A stretch of DNA of 44,083 bases, taken from positions 21,202-65,284 of the forward strand of contig DFDK01000005.1 in NCBI GenBank assembly GCA_002367695.1. The letters run 5' to 3'. This DNA is from Acidimicrobium sp. UBA3029 (GTDB taxonomy: Bacteria; Actinomycetota; Acidimicrobiia; Acidimicrobiales; Ilumatobacteraceae). Below the pieces are notes generated by a model. That model made no database searches. It was not told the DNA's origin and saw nothing but the letters and a program-made list of their open reading frames with translations. Position numbers and translations under genes: made by a program. Below are positions 8,190-16,170 of this stretch, in pieces. Position 1 is the first letter of the stretch; every line of letters starts with the position of its first letter.

Positions 8190-8618
8190 ATGAGTTCAAA
8201 CGTTAATTTGACTGGTGTCGGCCCATCCGATATGTGTTTACCCGATGTCGATGCACAATTGGTGTCTGCTCTAGACACGGCATTGGAACTACCTGATCTT
8301 GACCGTCGCGCAGCAGTCGTTTCAATTGTCGCATCGAACCCTACGTATCTTGAAGGATGGGCCGCGATGGGTGCCCTAGGAAGTGAAACGATGGACTCAT
8401 ACATGGCTTTTCGTGTGGGTTACCACCGCGGCCTTGATGCTCTGCGCGGTAATGGCTGGAAGGGTTCTGGGTATGTTCGTTGGTCGCACATTCCTAACCG
8501 TGGTTTTTTGAAGTGCTTACATGGCCTAGCGAAAACGTCTCGCTTGATTGGAGATAATGCCGAGGCTGATCGATGCGAACAATTTTTATTGCAGCTCGAT
8601 TCATCGCATACCTTCTAA
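8190..8618 (+). CDS. DUF3151 domain protein
   Basis: A 142-residue actinobacterial protein of unknown function. The diagnostic block is YMAFRVGYHRGLDALRGNGWKGSGYVRWSHIPNRGFL followed by an alpha-helical end with RCEQFLLQLD, as in mycobacterial DUF3151 members; this stretch spans about residues 71-107. The upstream helices (LDRRAAVVSIVASNPTYLEGWAAMG) look like a TPR-style helical repeat, consistent with a protein-binding scaffold. There is no signal peptide. The next gene starts 10 bases after its stop. Confidence 0.85.
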   Translation: MSSNVNLTGVGPSDMCLPDVDAQLVSALDTALELPDLDRRAAVVSIVASNPTYLEGWAAMGALGSETMDSYMAFRVGYHRGLDALRGNGWKGSGYVRWSHIPNRGFLKCLHGLAKTSRLIGDNAEADRCEQFLLQLDSSHTF

Positions 8619-8621
8619 TAT
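8616..8621 (+). promoter_or_regulatory. Candidate -10 element before the MobA-like gene
   Basis: TAATAT overlaps the DUF3151 stop codon and ends seven bases before GTG 8629. This fits a leaderless transcript and could give the gene expression independent of its upstream neighbour. No -35 is evident. Confidence 0.3.
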
Positions 8622-8628
8622 CTGATAC

Positions 8629-9210
8629 GTGACTGAAACGTGTTCGTGTTTTGTTCTTGCTGGCGGTAAAAGTACACGCTTTGGATCAAATAAGTCTCTT
8701 GCATTGGTCAATACTCAACAAATGGCGCTAGTCGTTGCAAGTAATCTGCAATCAGCTTTTGGGAGTGCACCCCAACTTGTGGGAGCGGATGAGCAAACTA
8801 GAAGCTCCATAGGACTGGATTCTATTTCGGGGCAAAGGGAGGGCAATGGACCATTGGCCGCAATTGTTGATGCGATGGAAAGCTCTGAAAGCTCACTGAT
8901 TGCTTTTGCACCAAACGACACACCATTCTTCACAGCGCACAATTTCGCTGCACTTCTGGCAAAGATAGAGAATTCAAGTGCCGATGTTGCGGTTGCAGTG
9001 GATGACACAAATGCAACCCATGTGCACTGGTTGCTTTCTATTTGGCGTAAATCTTCTTGCTTGCCAATACTGCGAAATGAGTACGACCGTGGAGTGCGGT
9101 CTGTTCATGGTGCCGTCACTGCGTTGCGAATAGCGCCAGTTGCGTTCGATGCTGTTTTTGTACGCAATATCAATGCAGTTTCAGATTTGACTGACCAAGG
9201 TACTATTTAG
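8629..9210 (+). CDS. MobA-like nucleotidyltransferase (molybdenum cofactor guanylyltransferase family)
   Basis: A 193-residue GT-A fold NTP transferase. The N-terminal LAGGKSTRFGSNKSL is the nucleotide-binding loop of MobA/MocA proteins, followed by REGNGPLAAIVDAM and APNDTPFF, which stands where MobA has a metal-binding Asp-containing motif. In MobA this enzyme joins GMP to molybdopterin; relatives transfer CMP or sugar nucleotides. No other molybdenum-cofactor gene is in the window, so the exact substrate is uncertain. Start is GTG 8629. A rhodanese gene follows after 23 bases. Confidence 0.78.
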   Translation: MTETCSCFVLAGGKSTRFGSNKSLALVNTQQMALVVASNLQSAFGSAPQLVGADEQTRSSIGLDSISGQREGNGPLAAIVDAMESSESSLIAFAPNDTPFFTAHNFAALLAKIENSSADVAVAVDDTNATHVHWLLSIWRKSSCLPILRNEYDRGVRSVHGAVTALRIAPVAFDAVFVRNINAVSDLTDQGTI

Positions 9211-9233
9211 CACCCGCGACGAAAGGCTTATTC

Positions 9234-9557
9234 GTGTCAGTACGAGAAATTACGATCGATGAATTGATGACCGCAGTAGATAATGGCGCCCGCGTGATTG
9301 ATGTGCGGGAAATAGACGAATACGAATCTGGACACATACCGGCTGCAAGGCTCCTACCACTCGGAACGGTGCCAAATAACTTGGATGCTTTTCGTTCAGA
9401 CGATGATGTTTACGTGGTTTGTCATTCTGGTGGCAGAAGTATGCGTGCCTGTGAGTTTTTGCATGATCAGGGAATCACCAATGTGGTCAACGTGATTGGC
9501 GGGACTTCTGGCTGGATCACTCTTGGAAACCCGGTCGCAACCGGCGCACAATCCTAA
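9234..9557 (+). CDS. Single-domain rhodanese-like sulfurtransferase
   Basis: A 107-residue rhodanese domain, cytosolic by sequence. Seen are VIDVREIDEYESGHIPAA, the active-site loop VVCHSGGRS with the catalytic cysteine, and the closing IGGTSGWI. The six-residue loop after Cys (H-S-G-G-R-S) is typical of sulfurtransferases rather than phosphatases. It would move sulfane sulfur to thiol acceptors. GTG 9234 is preceded by GAAAGG at suitable spacing. The neighbouring MobA-like gene suggests, but does not prove, a link to sulfur or molybdenum-cofactor chemistry. Confidence 0.9.
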   Translation: MSVREITIDELMTAVDNGARVIDVREIDEYESGHIPAARLLPLGTVPNNLDAFRSDDDVYVVCHSGGRSMRACEFLHDQGITNVVNVIGGTSGWITLGNPVATGAQS

Positions 9558-9587
9558 TTTCATGACATCGTCAAACCAATAGCGCTT

Positions 9588-10742
9588 ATGAACATCTCCT
9601 GGGTTGATTCCGATATTGACTTGCAATCCCTTTTGCAAGACATGAAGGGTTGCGAGCGTTACGCAATGGATACGGAGTTTCATCGAGAGCGAACATACTT
9701 TCCTCAATTAGCGCTGATTCAGATTAAGCACAACAATAAGATTTTTCTGATAGATCCGATTGCGGTAGATCTTCAACTTTTTACAGAACTCTTCTTGTCG
9801 GATTCATTGTGCGTTTTGCACGCTGCACAACAAGATCTCGAAGTACTCAACCATGCGTGTGGGTCGGCACCTATGCACATTTTTGACACTCAGATAGCGG
9901 CGGGATTTATTGGGATGTCGACTCCTTCGTTGTCATCTCTCATCTTGAGTGAGTTGAAGGTCAGTATCAGTAAAGGTGATCGACTTACAGATTGGTTGCG
10001 TCGACCTTTGACATCAGACCAAAAAACATATGCAGCCACAGATGTTGAACATCTTTTTGATATTCAGGACAATCTGGAAAAACGTTTGAATGAACTTGAG
10101 CGACTGAGTTGGGTACGTGAAGCCTGCGAAGAGTTGCGAGTCAGACCTGCAGGGCCGGCTGAACCGACAGACGCGTGGCTACGCGTGAAGGAAGCGCGAG
10201 CACTAAAAGGTCAAGCCCGTGGCATCGCTCAAGCGGTATGTGAATGGCGAGAACGCAAAGCAATGGCGGCCGATATTCCTCCACGTCGGATTCTTTCTGA
10301 CATAGCAATTTTGGGAATCGCCCAAATCATGCCAAAGACTTCGGACGAATTGCTCAAAGCTAGGGGAGTTGAACAGCGTCAGATCGGTGGCGATGTAGGA
10401 CGTGAACTACTCGCCGCGGTTGAACGAGGCAAAAGTGTGGTGGTGTCGTTGCCGCAAATTGAGAATGACGATGTAGACAAGGAGTTACGTCCTGCAGTTG
10501 GACTGATCACTGCATGGATGAGTGAACTTGCGAGGACCCACCATATTGACTCCACATTGCTCGGCACTAGAAACGATATTTTGTCTCTTTTACGTAAATC
10601 GCCTCAAGGTCGACTGAGTGTTGGATGGCGTGCAGAAATGGTTGGTAAAGATATCGAGCGCATTCTGTCTGGTGAAGCAGGATTGAGCTTTAATGGTCAC
10701 GGAAGACTCAGGCTGCTACCAACCAATAATTCAATAATCTAA
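9588..10742 (+). CDS. rnd: Ribonuclease D
   Basis: A DEDD-family 3'-5' exoribonuclease of 384 residues that trims tRNA and other stable RNA 3' ends. The N-terminal exonuclease domain shows YAMDTEFHRE with the first Asp and Glu, LHAAQQDLEVL with the second Asp, and YAATDVEHL with the final Tyr and Asp of the DEDDy set. A helical HRDC-like region follows (about residues 205-285), then a second helical C-terminal part. Length fits bacterial RNase D. The gene starts 30 bases after the rhodanese gene and has no evident terminator. Confidence 0.92.
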   Translation: MNISWVDSDIDLQSLLQDMKGCERYAMDTEFHRERTYFPQLALIQIKHNNKIFLIDPIAVDLQLFTELFLSDSLCVLHAAQQDLEVLNHACGSAPMHIFDTQIAAGFIGMSTPSLSSLILSELKVSISKGDRLTDWLRRPLTSDQKTYAATDVEHLFDIQDNLEKRLNELERLSWVREACEELRVRPAGPAEPTDAWLRVKEARALKGQARGIAQAVCEWRERKAMAADIPPRRILSDIAILGIAQIMPKTSDELLKARGVEQRQIGGDVGRELLAAVERGKSVVVSLPQIENDDVDKELRPAVGLITAWMSELARTHHIDSTLLGTRNDILSLLRKSPQGRLSVGWRAEMVGKDIERILSGEAGLSFNGHGRLRLLPTNNSII

Positions 10743-10775
10743 GTCAATTACCGCATAAGCACAGGCGTAACGGGC

Positions 10776-10851
10776 TAGGATTTGCACCGATGTTTATCCA
10801 CTAAGTGGCTGCCGCACCGGTGGTCACCCGATCAAGGTTCGGAGCCCCACC
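10776..10851 (+). promoter_or_regulatory. Structured leader with hairpin before the small acidic protein
   Basis: A TAGGAT hexamer at 10776-10781 could be a -10 element. Downstream, arms CGGTGG (10818-10823) and CCACCG (10847-10852) pair over 6 bp, ending on the G of the GTG start. An inner hairpin pairs CCGA (10828-10831) with TCGG (10839-10842), which covers part of the GGAG ribosome-binding site at 10841-10844. A small upstream stem CCAC-TAA-GTGG is also present. Translation of the following gene may depend on opening this structure. Confidence 0.4.
10790..10804 (+). other. Possible four-codon leaderless upstream ORF
   Basis: ATG TTT ATC CAC TAA starts eight bases after the candidate -10 TAGGAT, so the RNA could begin at or next to this ATG. 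It would encode Met-Phe-Ile-His and end just before the leader hairpin. It may be a ribosome-loading or attenuation signal, or chance. Confidence 0.22.
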
Positions 10852-11055
10852 GTGAAGAAGGGTCGTCATCGTCGCTTCGAAGAAGCGCGCAAATTAAAGC
10901 AATCTGGTCCTAGCGCAAGTGATCTTGGGCTGGGCGGTCCTAGCAAAGAAGCAGAGACAGAGGAAGATCAATACGCAGCAATTGCCGAGAAATACGGTGT
11001 GCGCTTCGATGAAGATGATGAAGAAAGCCAAGAGGACGAAGAACGCGAAAGTTAG
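10852..11055 (+). CDS. Small charged protein of unknown function
   Basis: A 67-residue protein starting at GTG 10852 with GGAG seven bases upstream. The N-terminus is strongly basic ([16 protein letters not shown]), the middle is Ser/Gly-rich, and the last third is very acidic ([17 protein letters not shown]). There is no membrane segment or cysteine. The basic-then-acidic layout suggests a disordered nucleic-acid or ribosome-associated protein, but this is only inference. It lies between RNase D and TypA, both RNA/ribosome-related, and 56 bases before typA. Confidence 0.7.
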   Translation: MKKGRHRRFEEARKLKQSGPSASDLGLGGPSKEAETEEDQYAAIAEKYGVRFDEDDEESQEDEERES

Positions 11056-11111
11056 CTATTGCTGAACCTCCAGCGCACAACAGTTCCCCCAAAAATAAGT
11101 CAAGAAAGACC

Positions 11112-12959
11112 ATGACACAAACACCAGAGAAGTTGCGCAACATTGCGCTTGTAGCCCACGTTGACCACGGCAAGACCACGTTACTCGACGCTCTTTTGCG
11201 TTCAGCTGGCACTTTTGCTGCCCACTCCGCAATCATCGATCGTGTAATGGATAATGATGATCAAGAGCGCGAGCGAGGCATCACTATTTTAGCCAAGGCC
11301 GCACAAATCGAATGGAAGGGCACCAAGATCAACTTGGTCGATACCCCCGGTCACGCTGACTTCGGTGGAGAAGTTGAACGCGCATTAGCGATGGTTGATG
11401 GCATTCTGTTGCTCGTGGATGCCGCAGAAGGTCCATTGCCACAGACTCGATACGTGCTGTCAAAAGCCCTTGCTTTGGATTTGCCGGTGATATTGGTGAT
11501 TAACAAAGTAGACCGTCAAGATGCACGTCCAGAAGAGGTCTTGCACGAAGTTGAACAGTTGTTCTTGGATCTTGCGCATGCAGACCATCACTTATCGTTC
11601 CCTGTGTTTTCTGCCGTTGCACGAGACAGCCTTGCCATGGCAGGAATCGGGATGCCGGCCGCTGATGGCGACCTGTCGCCACTGATTGATGCCATCATCG
11701 ACCACATTCCTGCTCCACAAAATGACATGAATGCTCCATTGCAAGCCATGGTCACCAACTTGGATGCTTCTGACTATTTAGGGCGTTTAGCAATAGGTCG
11801 AGTGATCTCTGGAGTGATGCGCAAAGGCGATCAGGTTTCGCTGTGCCAGAAACCAACAGACGATAATCCAGCACCAGTACTTCGGCGTAAACTCAGCGGA
11901 TTGATGGCTTTCCAAGGCATTGATCGAGTGGACGTTGCGGAAGTAATCGCAGGAGACCTGTTCATTATGAGCGGGATCGATGAAGTTGAAGTAGGCGACA
12001 CCATCGCATCCATCGATAACCCCGTCCCACTACTGCGGCTCGAGGTTGATGAGCCCGTTTTACGCATGAGTTTCGGAGTGAATACGTCACCTTTTGCCGG
12101 AAAAGACGGCAAGTATTTGACAAGTCGACACTTGCGTGATCGCCTGCAGAAAGAAATTCTTGGAAACGTGTCAATCAAGATTGCTAACACCGAGTCAACC
12201 GACGTAATGGAAGTTGCCGGTCGAGGCGAACTGCAATTAGCTGTTTTGATCGAAAACATGCGTCGTGAAGGTTACGAATTACAAGTTAGTCGACCAGAAG
12301 TAATTACGCGAGAGATCAATGGCAAGAAGCATGAGCCTCTTGAATCCGGAACATGTGACGTGCCAGACGAGTACGTAGGCGCTGTCACACAGGCACTTGC
12401 TCCGCGAAAGGGTCGCATAACCGATCTACGCCCCGGAGATGCCAACCGTACGATCGTCTACTTTGAGGCGCCTTCGCGCGGCTTGATTGGTTTTAGATCC
12501 CTTTTGTTGACAGTGACTCGTGGAACAGCTTTGCTACACCAGAGCCTTGCAGGCTGGATGCCATGGGCAGGAGAGTTGCCACATCGACTCGGTGGAGCAA
12601 TGGTTTCAGATCGGATGGGTCCTGCAACGGCTTATGCGCTCGACAATCTTGAGCAGCGAGGCACACTTTGTATCTCTCCAGGTGACGAGTTGTACGAAGG
12701 CATGGTTGTGGGGGAGAATGCCCGCGAAGAAGAGATGGTTGTGAATGCGGTTCGTGCGAAAGAAAAGAACAACATTCGTACGCACAGCCATGACGAAGGC
12801 ATCAAACTTGCTACACCAGTGACACACACGCTAGAAACCGCTATCGAATGGATTGCAGACGACGAGTTGGTTGAAGTAACCCCACTCAACGTGCGAATTC
12901 GAAAGAAGTACTTGACGATCGAAGATCGTCGTAAGTACACCAAGCGCAATTCAAACTAG
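11112..12959 (+). CDS. typA: Ribosome-associated GTPase TypA/BipA
   Basis: A 615-residue translational GTPase that binds the ribosome and supports large-subunit assembly and stress growth. GTPase motifs are complete: G1 AHVDHGKT at residues 15-22, ERERGITI (switch I), DTPGHADF and NKVD. Domain II follows from about residue 210, the EF-G domain III and V-like parts include [27 protein letters not shown] and [10 protein letters not shown], and the BipA-specific C-terminal domain ends in [16 protein letters not shown]. Length is normal. An AAGAAAG tract precedes the ATG. A weak hairpin with T-run lies just downstream. Confidence 0.97.
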   Translation: MTQTPEKLRNIALVAHVDHGKTTLLDALLRSAGTFAAHSAIIDRVMDNDDQERERGITILAKAAQIEWKGTKINLVDTPGHADFGGEVERALAMVDGILLLVDAAEGPLPQTRYVLSKALALDLPVILVINKVDRQDARPEEVLHEVEQLFLDLAHADHHLSFPVFSAVARDSLAMAGIGMPAADGDLSPLIDAIIDHIPAPQNDMNAPLQAMVTNLDASDYLGRLAIGRVISGVMRKGDQVSLCQKPTDDNPAPVLRRKLSGLMAFQGIDRVDVAEVIAGDLFIMSGIDEVEVGDTIASIDNPVPLLRLEVDEPVLRMSFGVNTSPFAGKDGKYLTSRHLRDRLQKEILGNVSIKIANTESTDVMEVAGRGELQLAVLIENMRREGYELQVSRPEVITREINGKKHEPLESGTCDVPDEYVGAVTQALAPRKGRITDLRPGDANRTIVYFEAPSRGLIGFRSLLLTVTRGTALLHQSLAGWMPWAGELPHRLGGAMVSDRMGPATAYALDNLEQRGTLCISPGDELYEGMVVGENAREEEMVVNAVRAKEKNNIRTHSHDEGIKLATPVTHTLETAIEWIADDELVEVTPLNVRIRKKYLTIEDRRKYTKRNSN

Positions 12960-12981
12960 CCAAAACTCACCGAAACCAGTT

Positions 12982-13002
12982 AGTAGCAGTATCTACTTTT
13001 TT
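12982..13002 (+). terminator. Weak candidate terminator after typA
   Basis: AGTAG (12982-12986) can pair with CTACT (12993-12997), directly followed by a T-run. Longer arms AAACCAG (12973-12979) and CTGGTTT (13004-13010) enclose it. The stem is short and overlaps the end of the convergent gene, so confidence is low. Confidence 0.35.
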
Positions 13003-13745
13003 GCTGGTTTGCGCGTTGGGTTCTTGAGCGTCACTTGAGGATGTGGTCGAGGAGTTGAACGCTTCTCTTCGAGCAACTTCACAAGTGTTTTATAGGTCTT
13101 TGAACCAATAAGTTCAGTTATCTCGTCTTTGAGGTACTTGTATACCGGATCTTTACCTACGAATGCTGCAGGATCATCTGTGCACCACCAATGAAACTCA
13201 ATGCCGCCCTCACCCCAGTCGCGCCGTTTCCATTCGCGCAGATGAGAGATGACGTGTCCGTCGTCTTCGGTGTGCTCGTCCAACCGAAGCGGAACCTGCC
13301 AACACACATCAGGCTTCCAGTCCATTGGGCGCTCACCAACTTCGAGTGCAGCAATATGAAAAGCACAACCCATTCCACCTTCAAAGCCGGGATCGTTGTG
13401 AAAGATGCAAGCATCATTAACACGTCGTGTTGCGTCCGAACCATCGCGATTCTTAATCAGCCAACGGTTGTTGGCTCCCTTAGCGTGCTTCTGCCAGTGT
13501 TCTGGCTTGAGACGTTTTACAGATTTCTTAACCGATGCAAGATCTTTTTTGTCAATGAAGTGGGCGCCGTAGCTACAACAGCCTTGCTGTAATTTGGTGG
13601 CATCATCATCAAGTACACCTTTGCAGCCAGATCCGTATATGCACGACCAGTTTGAGAGCATGAAAGTCGAATCGATCATCCATGTTTGTTCGGCATCCGG
13701 GTCGGTGAAACTAATCCACTCATGAAGTTCTTCTGGTCGTGACAT
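12993..13745 (-). CDS. Cysteine-rich conserved actinobacterial protein of unknown function
   Basis: A 250-residue protein with no signal peptide. Cysteines occur in a conserved-looking pattern: SNWSCIYGSGCKGV, QQGCCSYGAH, DACIFHN, GMGCAFHIAAL, KPDVCWQVPL and FHWWCTD. I recall similar hypothetical proteins across Actinobacteria with the same Cys spacing; the pattern resembles YkgJ/DUF3109-like metal-binding cysteine clusters, so iron or zinc binding is plausible. The C-terminal 25 residues are basic and proline-rich. Start chosen at ATG 13745; an upstream TTG at 13805 adds a segment that does not look native. TAGCGT eight bases before the ATG may be a leaderless -10. Confidence 0.75.
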   Translation of the reverse strand: MSRPEELHEWISFTDPDAEQTWMIDSTFMLSNWSCIYGSGCKGVLDDDATKLQQGCCSYGAHFIDKKDLASVKKSVKRLKPEHWQKHAKGANNRWLIKNRDGSDATRRVNDACIFHNDPGFEGGMGCAFHIAALEVGERPMDWKPDVCWQVPLRLDEHTEDDGHVISHLREWKRRDWGEGGIEFHWWCTDDPAAFVGKDPVYKYLKDEITELIGSKTYKTLVKLLEEKRSTPRPHPQVTLKNPTRKPAKK

Positions 13746-13845
13746 AGATTGTGACGCTAGACGATAGAACCGCACATCACACGTCATTCGGCGACAATTG
13801 GACAAGAAATCCAGGAGATGATGACATGTGTGTTGTGTGGACTGT

Positions 13846-13851
13846 CATACT
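13846..13851 (+). promoter_or_regulatory. Candidate -10 element for the 67-residue helical protein gene
   Basis: CATACT ends six bases before ATG 13858, with no ribosome-binding site between. This is the same arrangement as at several other starts in the window and fits a leaderless mRNA. Confidence 0.35.
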
Positions 13852-13857
13852 TGATGC

Positions 13858-14061
13858 ATGCCTGCATCGCAAGACGAATCCATCAATGACATTGTCTCCA
13901 GACTTGAATCCATCTCGGAGGAGATAGCCGATAAGGCTCTCGATGCGCTCAAATCGGCTCATCGAGAGGGTGCTGTAAAACGACCAGAAACTGAACGACA
14001 GCTCATGACAGCTCGTCGTGCAATCGAGAAGGCGATTGGGGTGCTTACGCGCCTTGATTAA
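13858..14061 (+). CDS. Small helical protein of unknown function
   Basis: A 67-residue, entirely soluble, helix-rich protein. The sequence alternates hydrophobic and charged residues (DIVSRLESISEEIADKALDALKSA, then TARRAIEKAIGVLTRLD), as expected of a helical hairpin or short coiled coil. No known motif is recognised. It is divergent from the Cys-rich gene and its last 17 bases overlap the convergent LOG-like gene, which makes its reality slightly uncertain. The start has a leaderless-type -10 hexamer. Confidence 0.6.
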   Translation: MPASQDESINDIVSRLESISEEIADKALDALKSAHREGAVKRPETERQLMTARRAIEKAIGVLTRLD

Positions 14062-15061
14062 GGAAGTTGATCATTTCGCGTAAACCACCTGCGTTGCTGC
14101 GGTTTGGATCGAATCGTAATCGGAACTTTTCGACATGATCATTTTCGGCTCTTTCGGCAGAGTGAGGTTGCACCACTTCGAATCCACCGGTTCGACACAA
14201 ATGTCCAAATCTGCTTTTAAGACCCTCAAGCAGTTGGACGGTTGGCTCATTGTTTAAACGCATGATCAGGTGTTTGCCTATATAACGAATTGAATGATAA
14301 TTGCGATAAAAATTTTGAATCTCTAAAGTTGCATCAGAGATACTGTCGCAAACGCGATAGAGCGCCAGGTCTTCTGGCGACACAAGCCCACGTACGAGCA
14401 ATTGAGTGCGAATCATGTCATCGATTGAATGCCAGAAACGATCGTCTGGAAGATCTAGCAGCACTATTGGCACTGGAACGCCCTTACCGGTTTGCGTAAG
14501 TGTAAGTAGCTCAAAGGTCTCATCGAGCGTGCCGAATCCACCTGGTAGGCACAGAAATGCATGAGACTCTTTCACTAGCATCAATTTGCGAGTAAAAAAA
14601 TATCGCATCGAAACATACTTTTCGTCGCCGGCGATAATCGAGTTCGCGGAGGACTCGAACGGCAGACGGATCGACACGCCAATGGAACGCTTCCTACCCG
14701 CTCCTTCCATACCAGCTTCCATAATCCCAGGACCAGCACCTGTTACGACCATCCATCCCTCGTCGGCAAGACATTTGGCAACGTTATGTGTATGCAAATA
14801 CAGTGGGTCATCCTTCTTGGTTCGAGCTGAGCCAAAGATGGTTACTTTGCGTTCCTGTGTGTACGGCTGGAACATAGCGAAGGCTTCTCGCATCTCCTTT
14901 AAGGCCGATGATGCAATCTTGAGATCTAGCGTCGATGTTTGATCTGTGCCGAGCTCGAGACTGGTCGTGATGAGTTGCATCACATAATCAGTGTTGTGAA
15001 TTGAGCCAAATTCAGCTACTAGATCCGAAATTGATTTCTGCAACTCGACCAACTGGGTCAT
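14045..15061 (-). CDS. LOG-family (TIGR00730-like) Rossmann-fold protein, long form
   Basis: A 338-residue protein with a central LOG/lysine-decarboxylase-like Rossmann domain (about residues 70-245). It has VTIFGSARTKKDDPLY, VVTGAGPGIMEAGMEGA and the signature LPGGFGTLDE. LOG proteins cleave nucleoside 5'-monophosphates to base and ribose 5-phosphate. This one is longer than the about 190-residue core, with N-terminal helices and a C-terminal extension of about 80 residues. It is the last gene of the tkt-tal run, with an ATGA overlap to tal. If it releases ribose 5-phosphate it would feed the enzymes encoded upstream; that link is inferred. Confidence 0.85.
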   Translation of the reverse strand: MTQLVELQKSISDLVAEFGSIHNTDYVMQLITTSLELGTDQTSTLDLKIASSALKEMREAFAMFQPYTQERKVTIFGSARTKKDDPLYLHTHNVAKCLADEGWMVVTGAGPGIMEAGMEGAGRKRSIGVSIRLPFESSANSIIAGDEKYVSMRYFFTRKLMLVKESHAFLCLPGGFGTLDETFELLTLTQTGKGVPVPIVLLDLPDDRFWHSIDDMIRTQLLVRGLVSPEDLALYRVCDSISDATLEIQNFYRNYHSIRYIGKHLIMRLNNEPTVQLLEGLKSRFGHLCRTGGFEVVQPHSAERAENDHVEKFRLRFDPNRSNAGGLREMINFLNQGA

Positions 15062-16170
15062 TGGTGAAATGCTTGGTCTTTCACTTTGAGAGCATCAATG
15101 AGTTCGGTGAAACTCTGTTGAAACGATCGAACACCCTCGGACTCGAGCTGGTTTGCAACTTCAGATACATCTACACCCAGCTCTGACAACGCATGCCAAC
15201 GAGTATGAGCAAGATCAATATCGGACTCAATTGTTGTGCTTGGAGTTCCGTGATCATTGAACGCCAACATGGTGTTGTCTGGCAGGGTATTAACCGTGTG
15301 GGCTCCAATTAATTGATCTACATACAACGTGTCGGGGTAGGACGGATTTTTGGTTGAAGTAGATGCCCACAACGGACGCTGCACGCGTGCACCACGACGA
15401 ACAAGAGCGGCCCAGCGTGGGCCAGAAAATGTTTTTAAGAAAAGCTGGTATGCGAGTTTTGCCTGCGATATGGCCGCAGTACCGCAAAGTTCTATGGACT
15501 CAAGAGTGCCAACCTTTAATAATCGCTTATCGATCTCTGTATCAACTCTCGAAATGAAAAAACTCGCAACACTGGATACTCCAGAAAGTGATTCTTCAGA
15601 TTTTGTACCAAGTATTTCGAGCCCTTCGATGTAGGCATTCATCACCTCTTGATAACGCTCAAGACTAAAAATAAGCGTCACATTGACATTGCGACCTTCG
15701 CTAATCATTGTCTTAATAACGGGAATACCTTCCTGAGTCGCAGGAATCTTGATCATGACGTTGTCACGGTCTACTCGAATATCTAATTCGCGGGCAGCCT
15801 TCTCGGTAGCTGCTGTATCGCGAGCCAGGTTTGGGTCAACTTCAACACTGACAAATCCATCTGAGCGATTGGAAGACTCATAAAGGGGTTGAAACACGTC
15901 AAGTGCATCTTGAATGTCCTTGATTACGAGCTCCCAATAACTTTCGATCGGTGAGTGTTGAAGCGTTGCCAATTGTCGAAATTGTTCGTCGTAATCTTGA
16001 GAACCCTGGATTGCTTTTTGAAAAATGGTGGGATTCGAGGTCAATCCCCGAATACCCGTATCAAGTATTCCCTGCAGCGCTCCGCTAGTAATGAATTCAC
16101 GCTTGAGATTGTCAAGCCAAGGGCTTTGACCGCATTCATCGAACAATCGCACCAGGCGAGAATGTGTCAT
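15058..16170 (-). CDS. tal: Transaldolase
   Basis: Non-oxidative pentose-phosphate enzyme that moves a three-carbon unit between sedoheptulose 7-phosphate and glyceraldehyde 3-phosphate. The 370-residue protein matches the actinobacterial Tal type: GIRGLTSNPTIFQKAI, FVSVEVDPNLARDT, MIKIPATQEGIPVI, NVTLIFSLERY, SVASFFISRVDTE and the Schiff-base lysine region LWASTSTKNPSY. Its ATG overlaps the tkt stop by one base, and its stop overlaps the LOG-like start by four, so all three are coupled. Confidence 0.96.
   Translation of the reverse strand: MTHSRLVRLFDECGQSPWLDNLKREFITSGALQGILDTGIRGLTSNPTIFQKAIQGSQDYDEQFRQLATLQHSPIESYWELVIKDIQDALDVFQPLYESSNRSDGFVSVEVDPNLARDTAATEKAARELDIRVDRDNVMIKIPATQEGIPVIKTMISEGRNVNVTLIFSLERYQEVMNAYIEGLEILGTKSEESLSGVSSVASFFISRVDTEIDKRLLKVGTLESIELCGTAAISQAKLAYQLFLKTFSGPRWAALVRRGARVQRPLWASTSTKNPSYPDTLYVDQLIGAHTVNTLPDNTMLAFNDHGTPSTTIESDIDLAHTRWHALSELGVDVSEVANQLESEGVRSFQQSFTELIDALKVKDQAFHQ

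Noticed and set aside
10824..10851. tRNA-like T-arm (GGTTCG) before the small charged protein gene
   Set aside because: No matching 5-base T stem, no anticodon arm or acceptor stem can be drawn; the region is better explained as an mRNA leader hairpin.
13746..13805. N-terminal extension of the Cys-rich protein from TTG 13805
   Set aside because: The added residues look unrelated to the family, the start is a rare TTG, and ATG 13745 gives a plausible N-terminus.
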